Assembly (NCBI GenBank): GCA_016281825.1
Contig: JAEEJI010000032.1
Span: 1 to 36,776 of the forward strand
Reading direction: 5' to 3'
From: Muribaculaceae bacterium
GTDB lineage: Bacteria; Bacteroidota; Bacteroidia; Bacteroidales; Muribaculaceae
DNA: 36,776 nt
Within the stretch, counting starts at the first letter, position 1; each line of letters opens with the position of its first letter. The notes under the pieces were generated by a model. It searched no databases and was not told where the DNA came from. It saw nothing but the letters and a program-made list of their open reading frames with translations. Position numbers and translations under genes: made by a program. Below are positions 8,053-16,621 of the stretch, piece after piece.

Positions 8053-9159
8053 ATGAAAGATATCAAACGCATCGTACTCACCGGCGGCCCCTGTGCCGGC
8101 AAGACCACGGCATTGGCTAAGATTGTAGAACATTTTTCTAACCTGGGATACCAGGTGTTCACCCTCCCTGAAGTACCCACCATGTTCACCGCGGCTGGCA
8201 TGAACTACCTGACGAAAAACAAGGGTTACTTCTATGAGGGCGAGAAAGCGACCCTGGAGGTTCAGTTGGCCCTGGAGGACAAGTTTACGCGCATGGCGCA
8301 GGAGTGCAATGAGCCTTGCATCATCGTGTGCGACCGCGGCACGATGGACATTTCAGCCTATATGACCCCCGAGATGTGGCAGACGTTGACACGCGCCGTG
8401 GGTACGTCGTCGGCCGAGCTCCGTGAGCGTTATGACGCTGTGCTTCACCTGGTGTCGGCAGCTGATGGCGCAGAGCAGTTCTACACCACCGCCAACAACG
8501 CGCAACGCCTTGAGCAGATGAATGAGGAAGGCCTGCGCATCGCTCGCATGCTTGACAAGAAGGTCATCAAGGCGTGGACGGGACACCCGCACTTGAGCGT
8601 AATTAACAACCACGATGACTTCGATGCCAAGATGAAGCGCGTGATCCAGGAAATCAGCAGTGTGCTGGGTCTACCCAAGCCCATCGAGACCGAGCGTAAG
8701 TACATCGTCAAACTCACTGGAGAAGTACCTGCCGACTGCATCGAGAACGACATCGTCCAGACGTACCTGAACTCTTCTGATGCAAACGCCGAGGTGCGTC
8801 TGCGCAAGCGTGGCTGGGACGGGAAGTACCTGTATGTGCACACGACGAAGAAGAAAGTGTCGGACAAGGAAGAACTGGTGACCGAGCGCCAGATTAACAA
8901 CAGTCTTTACGAGATGATGCTCACGCTTGCCGACCCGAAGCGCCGCACTATCTGCAAGCATCGCCTGAATTTCATCTACCAGGGGCAGTTCTTCGAGATA
9001 GACACCTACAAGAACGAGTTGGAGGGTCTTGTCATCCTGGAGGCGAAGGGTGTTGACGAAGGGGAGCCTATCAAGTTCCCGCCATTCATTGAGGTCATTG
9101 AGGACATCACGGGCAACGTCAACTACTACAACCACAACCTGGCACGCAAGTTCGACTGA
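8053..9159 (+). CDS. P-loop ATPase (AAA_28-like) fused to a CYTH domain
   Basis: This 368-residue protein joins two domains. Residues 1-190 are a nucleotide-kinase-like P-loop domain with Walker A GGPCAGKTT at about 10-18 and a CIIVCDRGTMDISAYM segment that fits Walker B/LID. Residues from about 215 are a CYTH/triphosphate-tunnel domain: it opens with ETERKYIV (the ExExK signature), continues with AEVRLRKRGW and YLYVHTTKKKV, and ends with FFEIDTYKNELEGLVILEAKG, where alternating charged residues should line the tunnel. The fusion matches, as I recall, the architecture of the animal TTD14 family and bacterial homologues. Substrates could be nucleotides or inorganic polyphosphate, but this is not known from sequence. 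It is a single-gene unit with its own -7 box and a hairpin after the stop. Confidence 0.85.
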   Translation: MKDIKRIVLTGGPCAGKTTALAKIVEHFSNLGYQVFTLPEVPTMFTAAGMNYLTKNKGYFYEGEKATLEVQLALEDKFTRMAQECNEPCIIVCDRGTMDISAYMTPEMWQTLTRAVGTSSAELRERYDAVLHLVSAADGAEQFYTTANNAQRLEQMNEEGLRIARMLDKKVIKAWTGHPHLSVINNHDDFDAKMKRVIQEISSVLGLPKPIETERKYIVKLTGEVPADCIENDIVQTYLNSSDANAEVRLRKRGWDGKYLYVHTTKKKVSDKEELVTERQINNSLYEMMLTLADPKRRTICKHRLNFIYQGQFFEIDTYKNELEGLVILEAKGVDEGEPIKFPPFIEVIEDITGNVNYYNHNLARKFD

Positions 9160-9180
9160 TTTTTCTGGACATAAGAACCC

Positions 9181-9215
9181 AAGGACATGAGGCTATGCTT
9201 TGTGTCCTTTATTTT
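9181..9215 (+). terminator. Probable intrinsic terminator after the P-loop/CYTH gene
   Basis: AAGGACA (9181-9187) pairs with TGTCCTT (9203-9209) around a 15-nt loop, followed by TATTTTTAT. Confidence 0.55.
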
Positions 9216-9227
9216 TATAATGTAATG

Positions 9228-9246
9228 GCCGCGACGGAGCCGCGGC
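9228..9246. repeat. GC palindrome GCCGCG...CGCGGC
   Basis: Arms 9228-9233 and 9241-9246 are embedded in ATGGCC...GGCAT. It is related to the palindromes at 4131 and 32905. Confidence 0.55.
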
Positions 9247-9366
9247 ATGGCGAACGACTAGGTGCTCTGCTTTGTGCTCGTTTATAAAACCTACTGTTTT
9301 CGGTAGTTTTTATGGCTTTTTGCTGAAATTTCAGGTGGAGCTGTGGCAAATTTCTGTCGAAATGCG

Positions 9367-9374
9367 TATTTTTG
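9367..9374 (+). promoter_or_regulatory. -7 box upstream of the large LRR gene
   Basis: TATTTTTG fits TAnnTTTG and lies 42 bp before the ATG at 9417. Confidence 0.5.
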
Positions 9375-9416
9375 TTGCTTCAATAAATTTTGTACAAACC
9401 ATAAAACTAGATAACT

Positions 9417-12400
9417 ATGACAAGAAACAAACTATTTACTGCATTGGCCCTCGTGGTGGCTGCGTTCTGTGTATTTCCAGCCCACGCTGACCTGACAATC
9501 AAGGTACAAAAAGGCGGCGAGGCACCATATCTGTATGCCTGGGATAACGAGGGTACAAAGTTACTTGGAGATTTTCCTGGCACACAATTCACTGAGAAAG
9601 ATGGCAACTATTGGACAATGCCCGTGGAAGGGGTCACCCAGGTCAACATCATCCTGAGCATGGGCGAGGATGGTCCCCAAACCGCCGACTACCTAAATTT
9701 GACAGGTGTCAATGGCGTCATTTCACTGATGTATGATGGCGAGACCACCATGTTCGGTACCATGCCTCAATATAACTACTCGTCTAGTGAGGTTTATTTC
9801 AGTGTTCCTCCAACTTGGGGAACAACCTACGCCATAGCACGCACAACAGGTGGTGGTTATGAAGAAAAAGCCATGGAGGAAATAGGGACTGATGGAATGG
9901 GATTGAAAATTCTTAAGACTTCTTTCTCTCATTGGAATGATACCCCAAACACCATACAATTTAATGACCATTCCACTTACTCTGACCAGATTTCATATCA
10001 ATCTGGCGGCTATTACAACACCAGCAAGGCCGTTGCTCGATTTATGGGATTAAATGCAACCACCTTTCCTGACGAGAACTTCCGCAAAGCCATCAAGGCT
10101 AGCACGGGCATGACCAGCGACGTGTTTACTCCTTCGTCAATCACCTATCTGGATGTAAGCAATAGCGGAATATCAAACATAACTGGTATCGAGCTGTTCA
10201 CAAACCTGAAGACCCTTTTGGCCAGCAACAATTCGCTTTCGTTTGCCAATTTGCAACACAATCTGAATCTTGAGGTATTAGACTTGAGTTATAATTCTAC
10301 ACTACTAACCACCTACACTGACGCCTCCCAAGTAACAGGGAATGGTAGAATCTTTATTAGGAACTGCACAGGACTTACAGATTTTTATTTAAATAATTGC
10401 AATTTCAACGCTATTGGTGTTGGCACACTGACAAATCTTAAAAAACTGATTGTCTCTAACAACACCCCGCTAGACTATGTTACTTCTATCAATAGCTGCA
10501 CAAAACTAGAGCACCTCGAAATAGCAAACTGTGGCATTACTAGTAATAATGATGCGTTAGGTTCAGACAAATTTGGTGCATTGACAAGCCTTAAATACTT
10601 GGACGCATCAGATAATTCCAACCTTGATGTGGTCTATTTGACAAATAAAACTAATCTTGAAACATTGATTCTAAATGGTGACACCAAATTGAGGACAGCA
10701 ACAGATAATATACTTCAAGGTCTCTCAAGTCTAACCAACCTCAAACATGTGGAGTTTAACGGAGTGGACTTGAGCACTAAAAATTTTATTGGTTCTGAGT
10801 CTGATGCCGGTCGCCTCACTGCATCCCGCGGTTCTTTGGAATATCTCGACATAAGCAATGATAATTGCTTCACGCCTGATGTCTATGGCTACACGGCACT
10901 GAAGACCTTGAAGATTGGCGGCAATTACAACATCACTTCGTTTAAAATTAACAGTTGCACCGCGCTTGAAGAAGTGGATGTGACTGGCAACACCGCGATG
11001 ACGAAATTGACGCTGAACAATGATGGTCTTTCAAATTCCAATATTCCTACCCTCACTGGCTTGAGTAGCTGCACATCATTAGCTGCATTGGACTTAAGCT
11101 ACAATGCATTCACTAGTGTCCCGTCACTTGTTTTACCCGCAAGTTGCACCTCTTTATATTTAAACAGCAATCAGCTGACTGGTTTTGAGGTGCCTAGCGG
11201 ATCATCGGTGCAATTCTTGTATGCAGAAAACAATGGGTTCTCGGGGGCTCTGGAACTGACCAGTGAGAGCGTTCCTACGCTGAAGGGTCTTGACCTTGGC
11301 AATAACGGCATAACTAGTTTCATAGCCACAGGCACTGGACTGTCGGCACTGATGCTGGGCAACAACCCAACAATGACTACCTTGGAGTTGCATGGCAACA
11401 ACAACCTGACTTGCACCACCGCCAACGAAGCAATGAGTGACGGCAGCGGTCTTTATTTGCTGGGTAATACTGCCCTTGAAACCATCGATCTGAGCAACAG
11501 TTCGTTTAACCAGATTGGTGCCGATGCGGCCCTAAATGGTCTCGTCAACGTGAAATCCCTCAATGGCAGTCACAACAAGTTCACAACCTTTACCAACTCG
11601 AACTACGACAATGGTGTACGCCTTGCTAGTTATGTTGCCGGCAAGTCTAGCCTCGAGCACCTTACCGGCCTTGAGCACCTCGACCTGAGCTACAATGAAC
11701 TTGCCGACTCTGTTCACCTATTCAGAAACACTAATTTGACATGGCTCGACGTGAGCCACAACAACGTTATCGGTCCGCTCGCCACTACCGATGCCGAGAA
11801 ACTCGCTATGAGATTGAAGAAGGCAGACCTATTGCGTAAGTATCACTGCAAAGACACACCTATCGGCATCAGTTGCACTGCAGCCACGCAAGCTACACTT
11901 AATGCCAACGAGGCCTTGACTCATCGCGCTTTCGACTTGCGTGACATTGATTTGCGCGACACGACCGGTCTGTTCCATCTGGACCTGAACTTTAACACCC
12001 AGCTCAAGTACCTAAACATCAGTGAGACCAACATCCACAACACTGCTGCCGGATGGTGGTATATGGATCCCGGATGGGAATACGGCACTGGTGGATGGTA
12101 TTCCTATGTAGACCCTGCTCATCCTGGCACCAAGTCTCCAGCTAATGGCAGTACACGCCATCATTTCGTATGGCTGAAGACTTGCGGGCATCTGGAGGAG
12201 TTCCACGCAGATAACAATAACATGCAGTCACTGGGAGTGAACACTTCGCCCTATTTGCACACCATCACTGCCAAAGGAATGTATGGCGACTGCTATTTTA
12301 TGCGAGATGCTGGTTCATCGTCCAACCCTAATTGTTTAACTGAGAGAGGCAACATCACCATTTCTGGCCAAGTGGTGACCTATTCTCGCACCGTCTACAG

Positions 12401-14012
12401 TACAAATGAGGATGGGACACTGACTGGCACAATCTACTACAAAGACGCTAATGGAGTGGAAGGCGGCACTAACTACTACACCAACGCTGTCAAATGGTAT
12501 GATGTGAGCAATAGCGGCTACTATATCGTAAGAACAGCCAACGGCGTGAACCTAGAGCATCTGGATGTGAGCGGCAATCACCTCTCAGAACTCAAAGTGT
12601 CAGGCAACACAAAACTGCAATATGTCGACACCGAGAACAATGACCGGCTGACCTATGTTGACGCCAACGACCTGCCCGACCTCACCACGCTGAAGGTTGC
12701 CGACAATCCACTGCTTGAAAAACTTTATGCCGACAACGACCCGTCACTGCCTGGCATTAGCGGGCTGGAAGAGTGCACGGCACTCAAGTACCTGCATGTT
12801 CAGAACGACGGCTTGCTGGGAAAGAACAACTTTAATGTGCAGGCCAACACCAACCTGCAATCGTTGTTGGCATCCAGTTGCAATCTGCCAGGTGAACTAA
12901 AGGTAAGTCAGTGCGCCAACCTGGACACGCTTAGCGTGCATAACAATCAACTCACCAAGCTTGATGTAAGTAGTTTACAGAACATGCACTGGCTGAATTG
13001 CTACAACAACACGGGCATCACCGAACTAAACGTAGCTGCCAGCACAGGCATGACGCATCTGGACCTGCACAACTGCAGCACTATCGACCTGGCCTTGGAA
13101 AGCAACACGGCACTGAAGTATTTTGACTGCGACAACAACAAGATTCGTGAGTTGACCTTTGCCGATGCTGCCGCCATAGACACGATTCATGCAAACAGTA
13201 ATAACCTGTTCCAGATTAACCTCAGCGGCCCTCATGGCAGTCTGAAAGACCTGCAGTTTGAGAACAACCACATCAATGGCATCGACCTGACTGGCTGCAA
13301 TGCCAATGTTCTCACCAACATCCAGGATGCGAACAATGGCCGCACTATCCCTGCTAATTCGGTGACATTCTATGTGAAGGATGCGAACAATCAGCCAGAG
13401 ATGCGCAGGATGTATTACTTCCAGCTCATAGAAAGTGCTGAGGACAATGGTGGCGGTTTCTTCTTGAATGACCAATACTGTAGCGAAGACGCCGTGTCGA
13501 ACGCCGAGGAAAACATTTTTGGCCGTGGTGAAAACAAAAAGACATTGGCTGGTGATGGTGTGAACCTTGACAAGATTACTTGGAACGAGCAACCCTTCGT
13601 AGGAACTCGCGAGCGCCGCACACGTGCCGAAGATTTGGGCTTGACTGCCGACAAGGTGATTGGCACAATTGTGGTACTGAGCCCCACTAGTGTAACTGAC
13701 GATGTGGCCAGCGGCACTGAGACCTATAAGTACGACAACGGCATTAGCGAGAGCGAATTCTACCTGAACTGGACAGCCAGCAGCGACGCCACCGTCATCA
13801 CCGAGCTTGACGACTTGGCAATCAGTAGCTTGCAAGTCGTGGGTGGCACGGGATGCATCACTGTGACTGCGGCACAGACATTGCCAGTGACAGTGGTTGA
13901 CCTGTCGGGCCGGGTGGTCACACAGCGCGTCGTGGAGGCAGGCACGACTGTCATCGACGGTCTGCAACCGGGCATCTACATCGTTGCCGGCCAGAAAGTC
14001 GTTGTGAAATAA
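9417..14012 (+). CDS. Large secreted leucine-rich repeat surface protein with C-terminal sorting-like domain
   Basis: The 1531-residue protein has a signal peptide (LFTALALVVAAFCVFPAHA, cleavage near residue 25). Residues 25-110 resemble a starch-binding CBM26-like module (APYLYAWDNEGTKLLGDFPG). After an FPDENFRKAI motif (about 219-228), long irregular leucine-rich repeats of the internalin-like type run to about residue 1310, for example LEHLDLSYNELADS, YLDASDNSNL and LDVSGNHLSELKVSGN. A Trp/Tyr/Gly-rich insert lies near 875-910. The last 65 residues (VVDLSGRVVTQRV, then GLQPGIYIVAGQKVVVK) look like a type IX secretion-type C-terminal domain. It should be exported and surface-attached, perhaps binding glycan or protein. 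The T9SS and CBM assignments are by pattern only. It appears monocistronic. Confidence 0.85.
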   Translation: MTRNKLFTALALVVAAFCVFPAHADLTIKVQKGGEAPYLYAWDNEGTKLLGDFPGTQFTEKDGNYWTMPVEGVTQVNIILSMGEDGPQTADYLNLTGVNGVISLMYDGETTMFGTMPQYNYSSSEVYFSVPPTWGTTYAIARTTGGGYEEKAMEEIGTDGMGLKILKTSFSHWNDTPNTIQFNDHSTYSDQISYQSGGYYNTSKAVARFMGLNATTFPDENFRKAIKASTGMTSDVFTPSSITYLDVSNSGISNITGIELFTNLKTLLASNNSLSFANLQHNLNLEVLDLSYNSTLLTTYTDASQVTGNGRIFIRNCTGLTDFYLNNCNFNAIGVGTLTNLKKLIVSNNTPLDYVTSINSCTKLEHLEIANCGITSNNDALGSDKFGALTSLKYLDASDNSNLDVVYLTNKTNLETLILNGDTKLRTATDNILQGLSSLTNLKHVEFNGVDLSTKNFIGSESDAGRLTASRGSLEYLDISNDNCFTPDVYGYTALKTLKIGGNYNITSFKINSCTALEEVDVTGNTAMTKLTLNNDGLSNSNIPTLTGLSSCTSLAALDLSYNAFTSVPSLVLPASCTSLYLNSNQLTGFEVPSGSSVQFLYAENNGFSGALELTSESVPTLKGLDLGNNGITSFIATGTGLSALMLGNNPTMTTLELHGNNNLTCTTANEAMSDGSGLYLLGNTALETIDLSNSSFNQIGADAALNGLVNVKSLNGSHNKFTTFTNSNYDNGVRLASYVAGKSSLEHLTGLEHLDLSYNELADSVHLFRNTNLTWLDVSHNNVIGPLATTDAEKLAMRLKKADLLRKYHCKDTPIGISCTAATQATLNANEALTHRAFDLRDIDLRDTTGLFHLDLNFNTQLKYLNISETNIHNTAAGWWYMDPGWEYGTGGWYSYVDPAHPGTKSPANGSTRHHFVWLKTCGHLEEFHADNNNMQSLGVNTSPYLHTITAKGMYGDCYFMRDAGSSSNPNCLTERGNITISGQVVTYSRTVYSTNEDGTLTGTIYYKDANGVEGGTNYYTNAVKWYDVSNSGYYIVRTANGVNLEHLDVSGNHLSELKVSGNTKLQYVDTENNDRLTYVDANDLPDLTTLKVADNPLLEKLYADNDPSLPGISGLEECTALKYLHVQNDGLLGKNNFNVQANTNLQSLLASSCNLPGELKVSQCANLDTLSVHNNQLTKLDVSSLQNMHWLNCYNNTGITELNVAASTGMTHLDLHNCSTIDLALESNTALKYFDCDNNKIRELTFADAAAIDTIHANSNNLFQINLSGPHGSLKDLQFENNHINGIDLTGCNANVLTNIQDANNGRTIPANSVTFYVKDANNQPEMRRMYYFQLIESAEDNGGGFFLNDQYCSEDAVSNAEENIFGRGENKKTLAGDGVNLDKITWNEQPFVGTRERRTRAEDLGLTADKVIGTIVVLSPTSVTDDVASGTETYKYDNGISESEFYLNWTASSDATVITELDDLAISSLQVVGGTGCITVTAAQTLPVTVVDLSGRVVTQRVVEAGTTVIDGLQPGIYIVAGQKVVVK

Positions 14013-14036
14013 GGATAAAAATTAGAATTAAGAATT

Positions 14037-14068
14037 AAGCCGCTTTTCCCTGGTGGAAAGCGGCTTTT
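14037..14068. terminator. Terminator between the LRR and NUDIX genes
   Basis: AAGCCGCTTTTCC (14037-14049) pairs with GGAAAGCGGCTT (14055-14066) with one bulged base, followed by a T run. It serves two convergent genes. Confidence 0.75.
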
Positions 14069-14069
14069 A

Positions 14070-14627
14070 TTATGCATTGTGCATTGAAGAAGGATGCTCG
14101 GCGAAGTATCGCCAGAGGGGCGCTGCCATGAGGGCTTGTAGCATCTGGTTGTTGCGTAACATGTCGTGAACCTGTTGGCGTGACATGAGCAAGACCTCAA
14201 TGTCTTCGGTTGGCTCCAGCGCTTGATCGGCGAGGCGCTGAACACCTTCGGCAAGGAAGCAGTGTGTGATGTTATCGCAGATGCTGGGATTCTGCCCGAT
14301 GGTGAGAATCTCGGTCCACGTGCCTCCGCCGTAGCCCGTCTCCTCAAGGAGTTCACGTCGTGCGCTCTGCTCGGGCGTCTCACCTTCCTCACTGACACCG
14401 GCACAGAGTTCGATGAGTACCTGGTCCATGGCGTGGCGGTACTGACGTATCATGACGAACTGGTCGTCGGTCGTGATGGCGATGACGTTGACCCAGTCGG
14501 GGTACTCGAGCACGTAGTGCTCGGGGTGAATGACTCCGTTAGGCAGTTGCACGCGGTCAACGCGTGCTGTGAGCCATGGCCGCTGGATGATGTAGCGGCT
14601 CTCGAGTGTGGTCCATTTTTTGATCAT
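14070..14627 (-). CDS. NUDIX hydrolase (ADP-ribose pyrophosphatase-like)
   Basis: With the start placed at the ATG at 14627 (MIKKWTTLESRYIIQRPW), the product is 185 residues. It contains a perfect Nudix box, GVSEEGETPEQSARRELLEETGY, fitting GX5EX7REUXEEXGU. Upstream lie VIAITTDDQFVMIRQYRH and downstream ILTIGQNPSICDNITHCFLAEG, as in ADP-ribose/NDP-sugar pyrophosphatases. It probably hydrolyses a nucleoside diphosphate linked to another moiety, using Mg2+ bound by the REXXEE glutamates. A longer open frame upstream (to 14762) overlaps the UpxY promoter and start, and adds residues not expected in the family. The final codons (SSMHNA) are contributed by the TGCATAAT-type intergenic repeat. Confidence 0.9.
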   Translation of the reverse strand: MIKKWTTLESRYIIQRPWLTARVDRVQLPNGVIHPEHYVLEYPDWVNVIAITTDDQFVMIRQYRHAMDQVLIELCAGVSEEGETPEQSARRELLEETGYGGGTWTEILTIGQNPSICDNITHCFLAEGVQRLADQALEPTEDIEVLLMSRQQVHDMLRNNQMLQALMAAPLWRYFAEHPSSMHNA

Positions 14628-14732
14628 CTTTGCTGCTTTTGGTACGAGCCGTGGCTCGCAATACACTGACATGTTCCTGAGAGGCTTCCCTTTTTTAACG
14701 TGGTGGATTAGGGAATATTGCGAAAAAAATAG

Positions 14733-14740
14733 TAACTTTG
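14733..14740 (+). promoter_or_regulatory. -7 box immediately before the UpxY-like gene
   Basis: TAACTTTG matches TAnnTTTG and ends only 6 bp before the ATG at 14747. Transcription would start at or within a few bases of the start codon. Confidence 0.6.
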
Positions 14741-14746
14741 CGGGCA

Positions 14747-15304
14747 ATGGAGGAGAAGGCACCGAATAAAGACATAGCAGAGGAGGCGGTATGGTATGCG
14801 TTGCGTGTGACCTACTGCCGTGAGATGCGTGTGAAAGCCGAACTAGATGGCCTTGGCATCCGCAACTTTGTGCCCATGCAGGTGAAGGGAGTGGTGCGTG
14901 GCGGGAAGCTAGTGAAGCGGCTTGTTCCGTCGGTGCATAACCTAATTTTCGTTTTCATCGAGCCATCGCGGATGAAGGAGTACAAAGCGTCGACTGCCTT
15001 GCCCGTACGGTATATCATGCGACAGGAGAGCAATGGTCGGCGCGAGCCAGTGACGGTGCCACAGCGACAGATGGACAGCTTTATCGCAGTGGCAGGCACG
15101 CACGACGAGCAGTTACTATACCTTACTCCAAAGCCTGGTGATTTCAGCCAGGGCGACCGTGTGCGCATCTTGGGCGGCCCGTTTGAGGGCGCCGAAGGTG
15201 TATTTGTTCGGGTGAAGGGTGACCGTCGCGTTGTCGTTTCTATTGAGGGTGTGGTAGCTGTGGCGACGACCTATGTGCATCCGTCGTTGCTGGAGAAGAT
15301 CTGA
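14747..15304 (+). CDS. UpxY-family NusG-like transcription antitermination protein
   Basis: A 185-residue NusG paralogue. The N-terminal NGN domain begins VWYALRVTYCREMRVKAELD and continues with RNFVPMQVKGVVRGGK, LVPSVHNLIFVFIEPSRM and VRYIMRQ, which is the UpxY pattern. The C-terminal KOW domain follows (PGDFSQGDRVRILGGPFEGAEGVFVRVKGD). UpxY proteins bind elongating RNA polymerase and promote read-through of long operons, classically capsule loci in Bacteroides. Here no polysaccharide locus adjoins; the next genes are rpmH and efp, so its target is unknown. The ATG at 14747 is the only upstream ATG that keeps the NGN domain intact. A TTG at 14738 in the same frame overlaps the -7 box and is rejected. 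Confidence 0.87.
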   Translation: MEEKAPNKDIAEEAVWYALRVTYCREMRVKAELDGLGIRNFVPMQVKGVVRGGKLVKRLVPSVHNLIFVFIEPSRMKEYKASTALPVRYIMRQESNGRREPVTVPQRQMDSFIAVAGTHDEQLLYLTPKPGDFSQGDRVRILGGPFEGAEGVFVRVKGDRRVVVSIEGVVAVATTYVHPSLLEKI

Positions 15305-15435
15305 TGGCGCCGGCCGAACCATCGCCCCTATAACACTATCCTTTGGTGTATATACAACAAATGCCGTTGTGACTTGTGGTCACGACGGCTTGCTGCATTG
15401 TTGCCCGGCGTTGCGGGCAGGATGTCTGCGACTGA

Positions 15436-15588
15436 TTACTTGTAAACGCTGTCGCTGACAGTGAGGCTGTAACGACCCTTGGCGCGACGGCGTGCGAGCA
15501 CCTTGCGACCATCCTTGGTCTTCATACGAGCACGGAAGCCGTGCTTGTGAGCCTTCTTGAGGTTCGAGGGTTGGAATGTACGTTTCAT
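15436..15588 (-). CDS. rpmH: 50S ribosomal protein L34
   Basis: The minus strand encodes a 50-residue basic protein that begins [20 protein letters not shown], continues [19 protein letters not shown], and ends [10 protein letters not shown]. This is the full signature of L34, a small component of the large ribosomal subunit. The usual MKRTFQPS start, GFRARM core and RRRAKGR segment are all present. It is convergent with the UpxY-like gene and divergent from efp, with its own canonical promoter. Confidence 0.97.
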   Translation of the reverse strand: MKRTFQPSNLKKAHKHGFRARMKTKDGRKVLARRRAKGRYSLTVSDSVYK

Positions 15589-15637
15589 TTTCTATCTTAA
15601 AATTTGATTTGTTTTCGTTCGTGCGAAAAAAGCGGTG

Positions 15638-15668
15638 CAAAATTACTGCTAATTTTCTAAACACACAA
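15638..15668 (-). promoter_or_regulatory. Promoter of rpmH
   Basis: On the minus strand, TTG at 15668-15666, a 20-bp spacer and TAATTTTG at 15645-15638 fit the -33/-7 pattern. The leader before the ATG at 15588 is about 45 nt. Confidence 0.65.
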
Positions 15669-15767
15669 GTATGAGGCAAAAAAAGAAAGATTTTTTTTGA
15701 TTTCTTCATGATTTTGAGTCCCTTTAGCCTCTCCGAAGATACCCTCGCGCGGAAAAGCGCAAATAAA

Positions 15768-15799
15768 TTTGGCTTTTCGCTCACTTATTCGTACCTTTG
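15768..15799 (+). promoter_or_regulatory. Canonical promoter of efp
   Basis: TTTG at 15768-15771, a 20-bp spacer and TACCTTTG at 15792-15799. The predicted leader before the ATG at 15848 is about 44 nt. Confidence 0.75.
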
Positions 15800-15847
15800 C
15801 AGCGTTTTTCGGAAATTACACATTAATAATATAAAACAAGCACTTTT

Positions 15848-16411
15848 ATGATTAACGCTCAAGACATCAAAAACGGTACTTGCATCCGCCTTGACGGCGA
15901 CCTGTACTTCTGCATCGAGTTCCTTCACGTGAAGCCCGGCAAGGGTAACACCTTCATGCGCACCAAGCTGAAAAACGTGGTTGACGGCCGCGTTTTGGAG
16001 CGCCGTTTCAACATCGGCGAGAAGCTTGAGGACGTCCGTGTGGAGCGCCGCCCCTATCAGTACCTGTACATGGACGGTGAGGACGCCATCTTCATGAACC
16101 AGGAGACCTATGAGCAGATCCCCATCGCCAAGGAGTTGATTACCGGTGCCGACTACATGAAGGAGAGCGACATCGTTGAGGTGGTCAGTGACGCTTCGAC
16201 CGAGACGATTCTGTTCGCCGAGATGCCCATCAAGACCAAACTGAAGATTACTTACACTGAGCCTGGTGTGAAGGGTGACACTGCAACCAACACGCTGAAG
16301 CCCGCCACTGTCGAGACCGGCGCTACGGTGCGTGTTCCTCTGTTCTGCAACGAGGGCGAGATTATCGAGGTCGACACCCGCGACGGCAGCTATCAAGGCC
16401 GCGTGCGTTAA
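15848..16411 (+). CDS. efp: Translation elongation factor P
   Basis: The 187-residue protein has the three beta-barrel domains of EF-P. The N-terminal KOW-like domain holds the modification loop [14 protein letters not shown], with the tip lysine at residue 32. The OB domains contain the conserved [19 protein letters not shown] and the C-terminal [29 protein letters not shown] and [14 protein letters not shown] binds the ribosome between the P and E sites and relieves stalling at polyproline stretches. The loop keeps the lysine that other bacteria modify; no modification enzyme gene is in the window. A strong intrinsic terminator follows. Confidence 0.97.
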   Translation: MINAQDIKNGTCIRLDGDLYFCIEFLHVKPGKGNTFMRTKLKNVVDGRVLERRFNIGEKLEDVRVERRPYQYLYMDGEDAIFMNQETYEQIPIAKELITGADYMKESDIVEVVSDASTETILFAEMPIKTKLKITYTEPGVKGDTATNTLKPATVETGATVRVPLFCNEGEIIEVDTRDGSYQGRVR

Positions 16412-16438
16412 CCGCGAATAACGCAAAGATTTGTTATA

Positions 16439-16471
16439 CTGCCCTACAGAGATGTAGGGCAGTTTTTTTTT
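16439..16471 (+). terminator. Strong intrinsic terminator of efp
   Basis: CTGCCCTACA (16439-16448) pairs perfectly with TGTAGGGCAG (16453-16462) around a GAGA loop, followed by nine T residues. Confidence 0.92.
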
Positions 16472-16496
16472 GCGGACTAGATAAACTAGACTTGTT

Positions 16497-16521
16497 ATTC
16501 TTAATTCTTAATTCTTAATTT
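16497..16521. repeat. TTAATTCT tandem tract
   Basis: Three copies of an ATTCTTA unit lie between efp and dnaB. Similar AATTAAG tracts occur at 14022-14040 and 32864-32884. Confidence 0.6.
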
Positions 16522-16591
16522 GATTGTGGGTTGTTAATAATGTGTGGATATCTTTTGAGAGGGTGATGGGTGTTGAATGAAAGAGAAGCAT

Positions 16592-16599
16592 TAACTTTG
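16592..16599 (+). promoter_or_regulatory. -7 box upstream of dnaB
   Basis: TAACTTTG matches TAnnTTTG and ends 22 bp before the ATG at 16622. A TTG at 16573 gives a shorter-than-usual 16-bp spacing. Confidence 0.6.
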
Positions 16600-16621
16600 C
16601 ACACCCAAATTAAAGAATAAT

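Noticed and set aside
13026-13967. 313-codon open frame antisense to the LRR gene
   Set aside because: It is a shadow of a repetitive coding region, with no signal peptide, promoter or recognisable motif.
14628-14762. Longer NUDIX frame starting at 14762
   Set aside because: The added 45 residues do not resemble the family and overlap the UpxY promoter and start on the other strand.
16541-16551. DnaA-box-like TGTGGATAT before dnaB
   Set aside because: It is a single near-match without an AT-rich unwinding element or further boxes, so it is not evidence for an origin.
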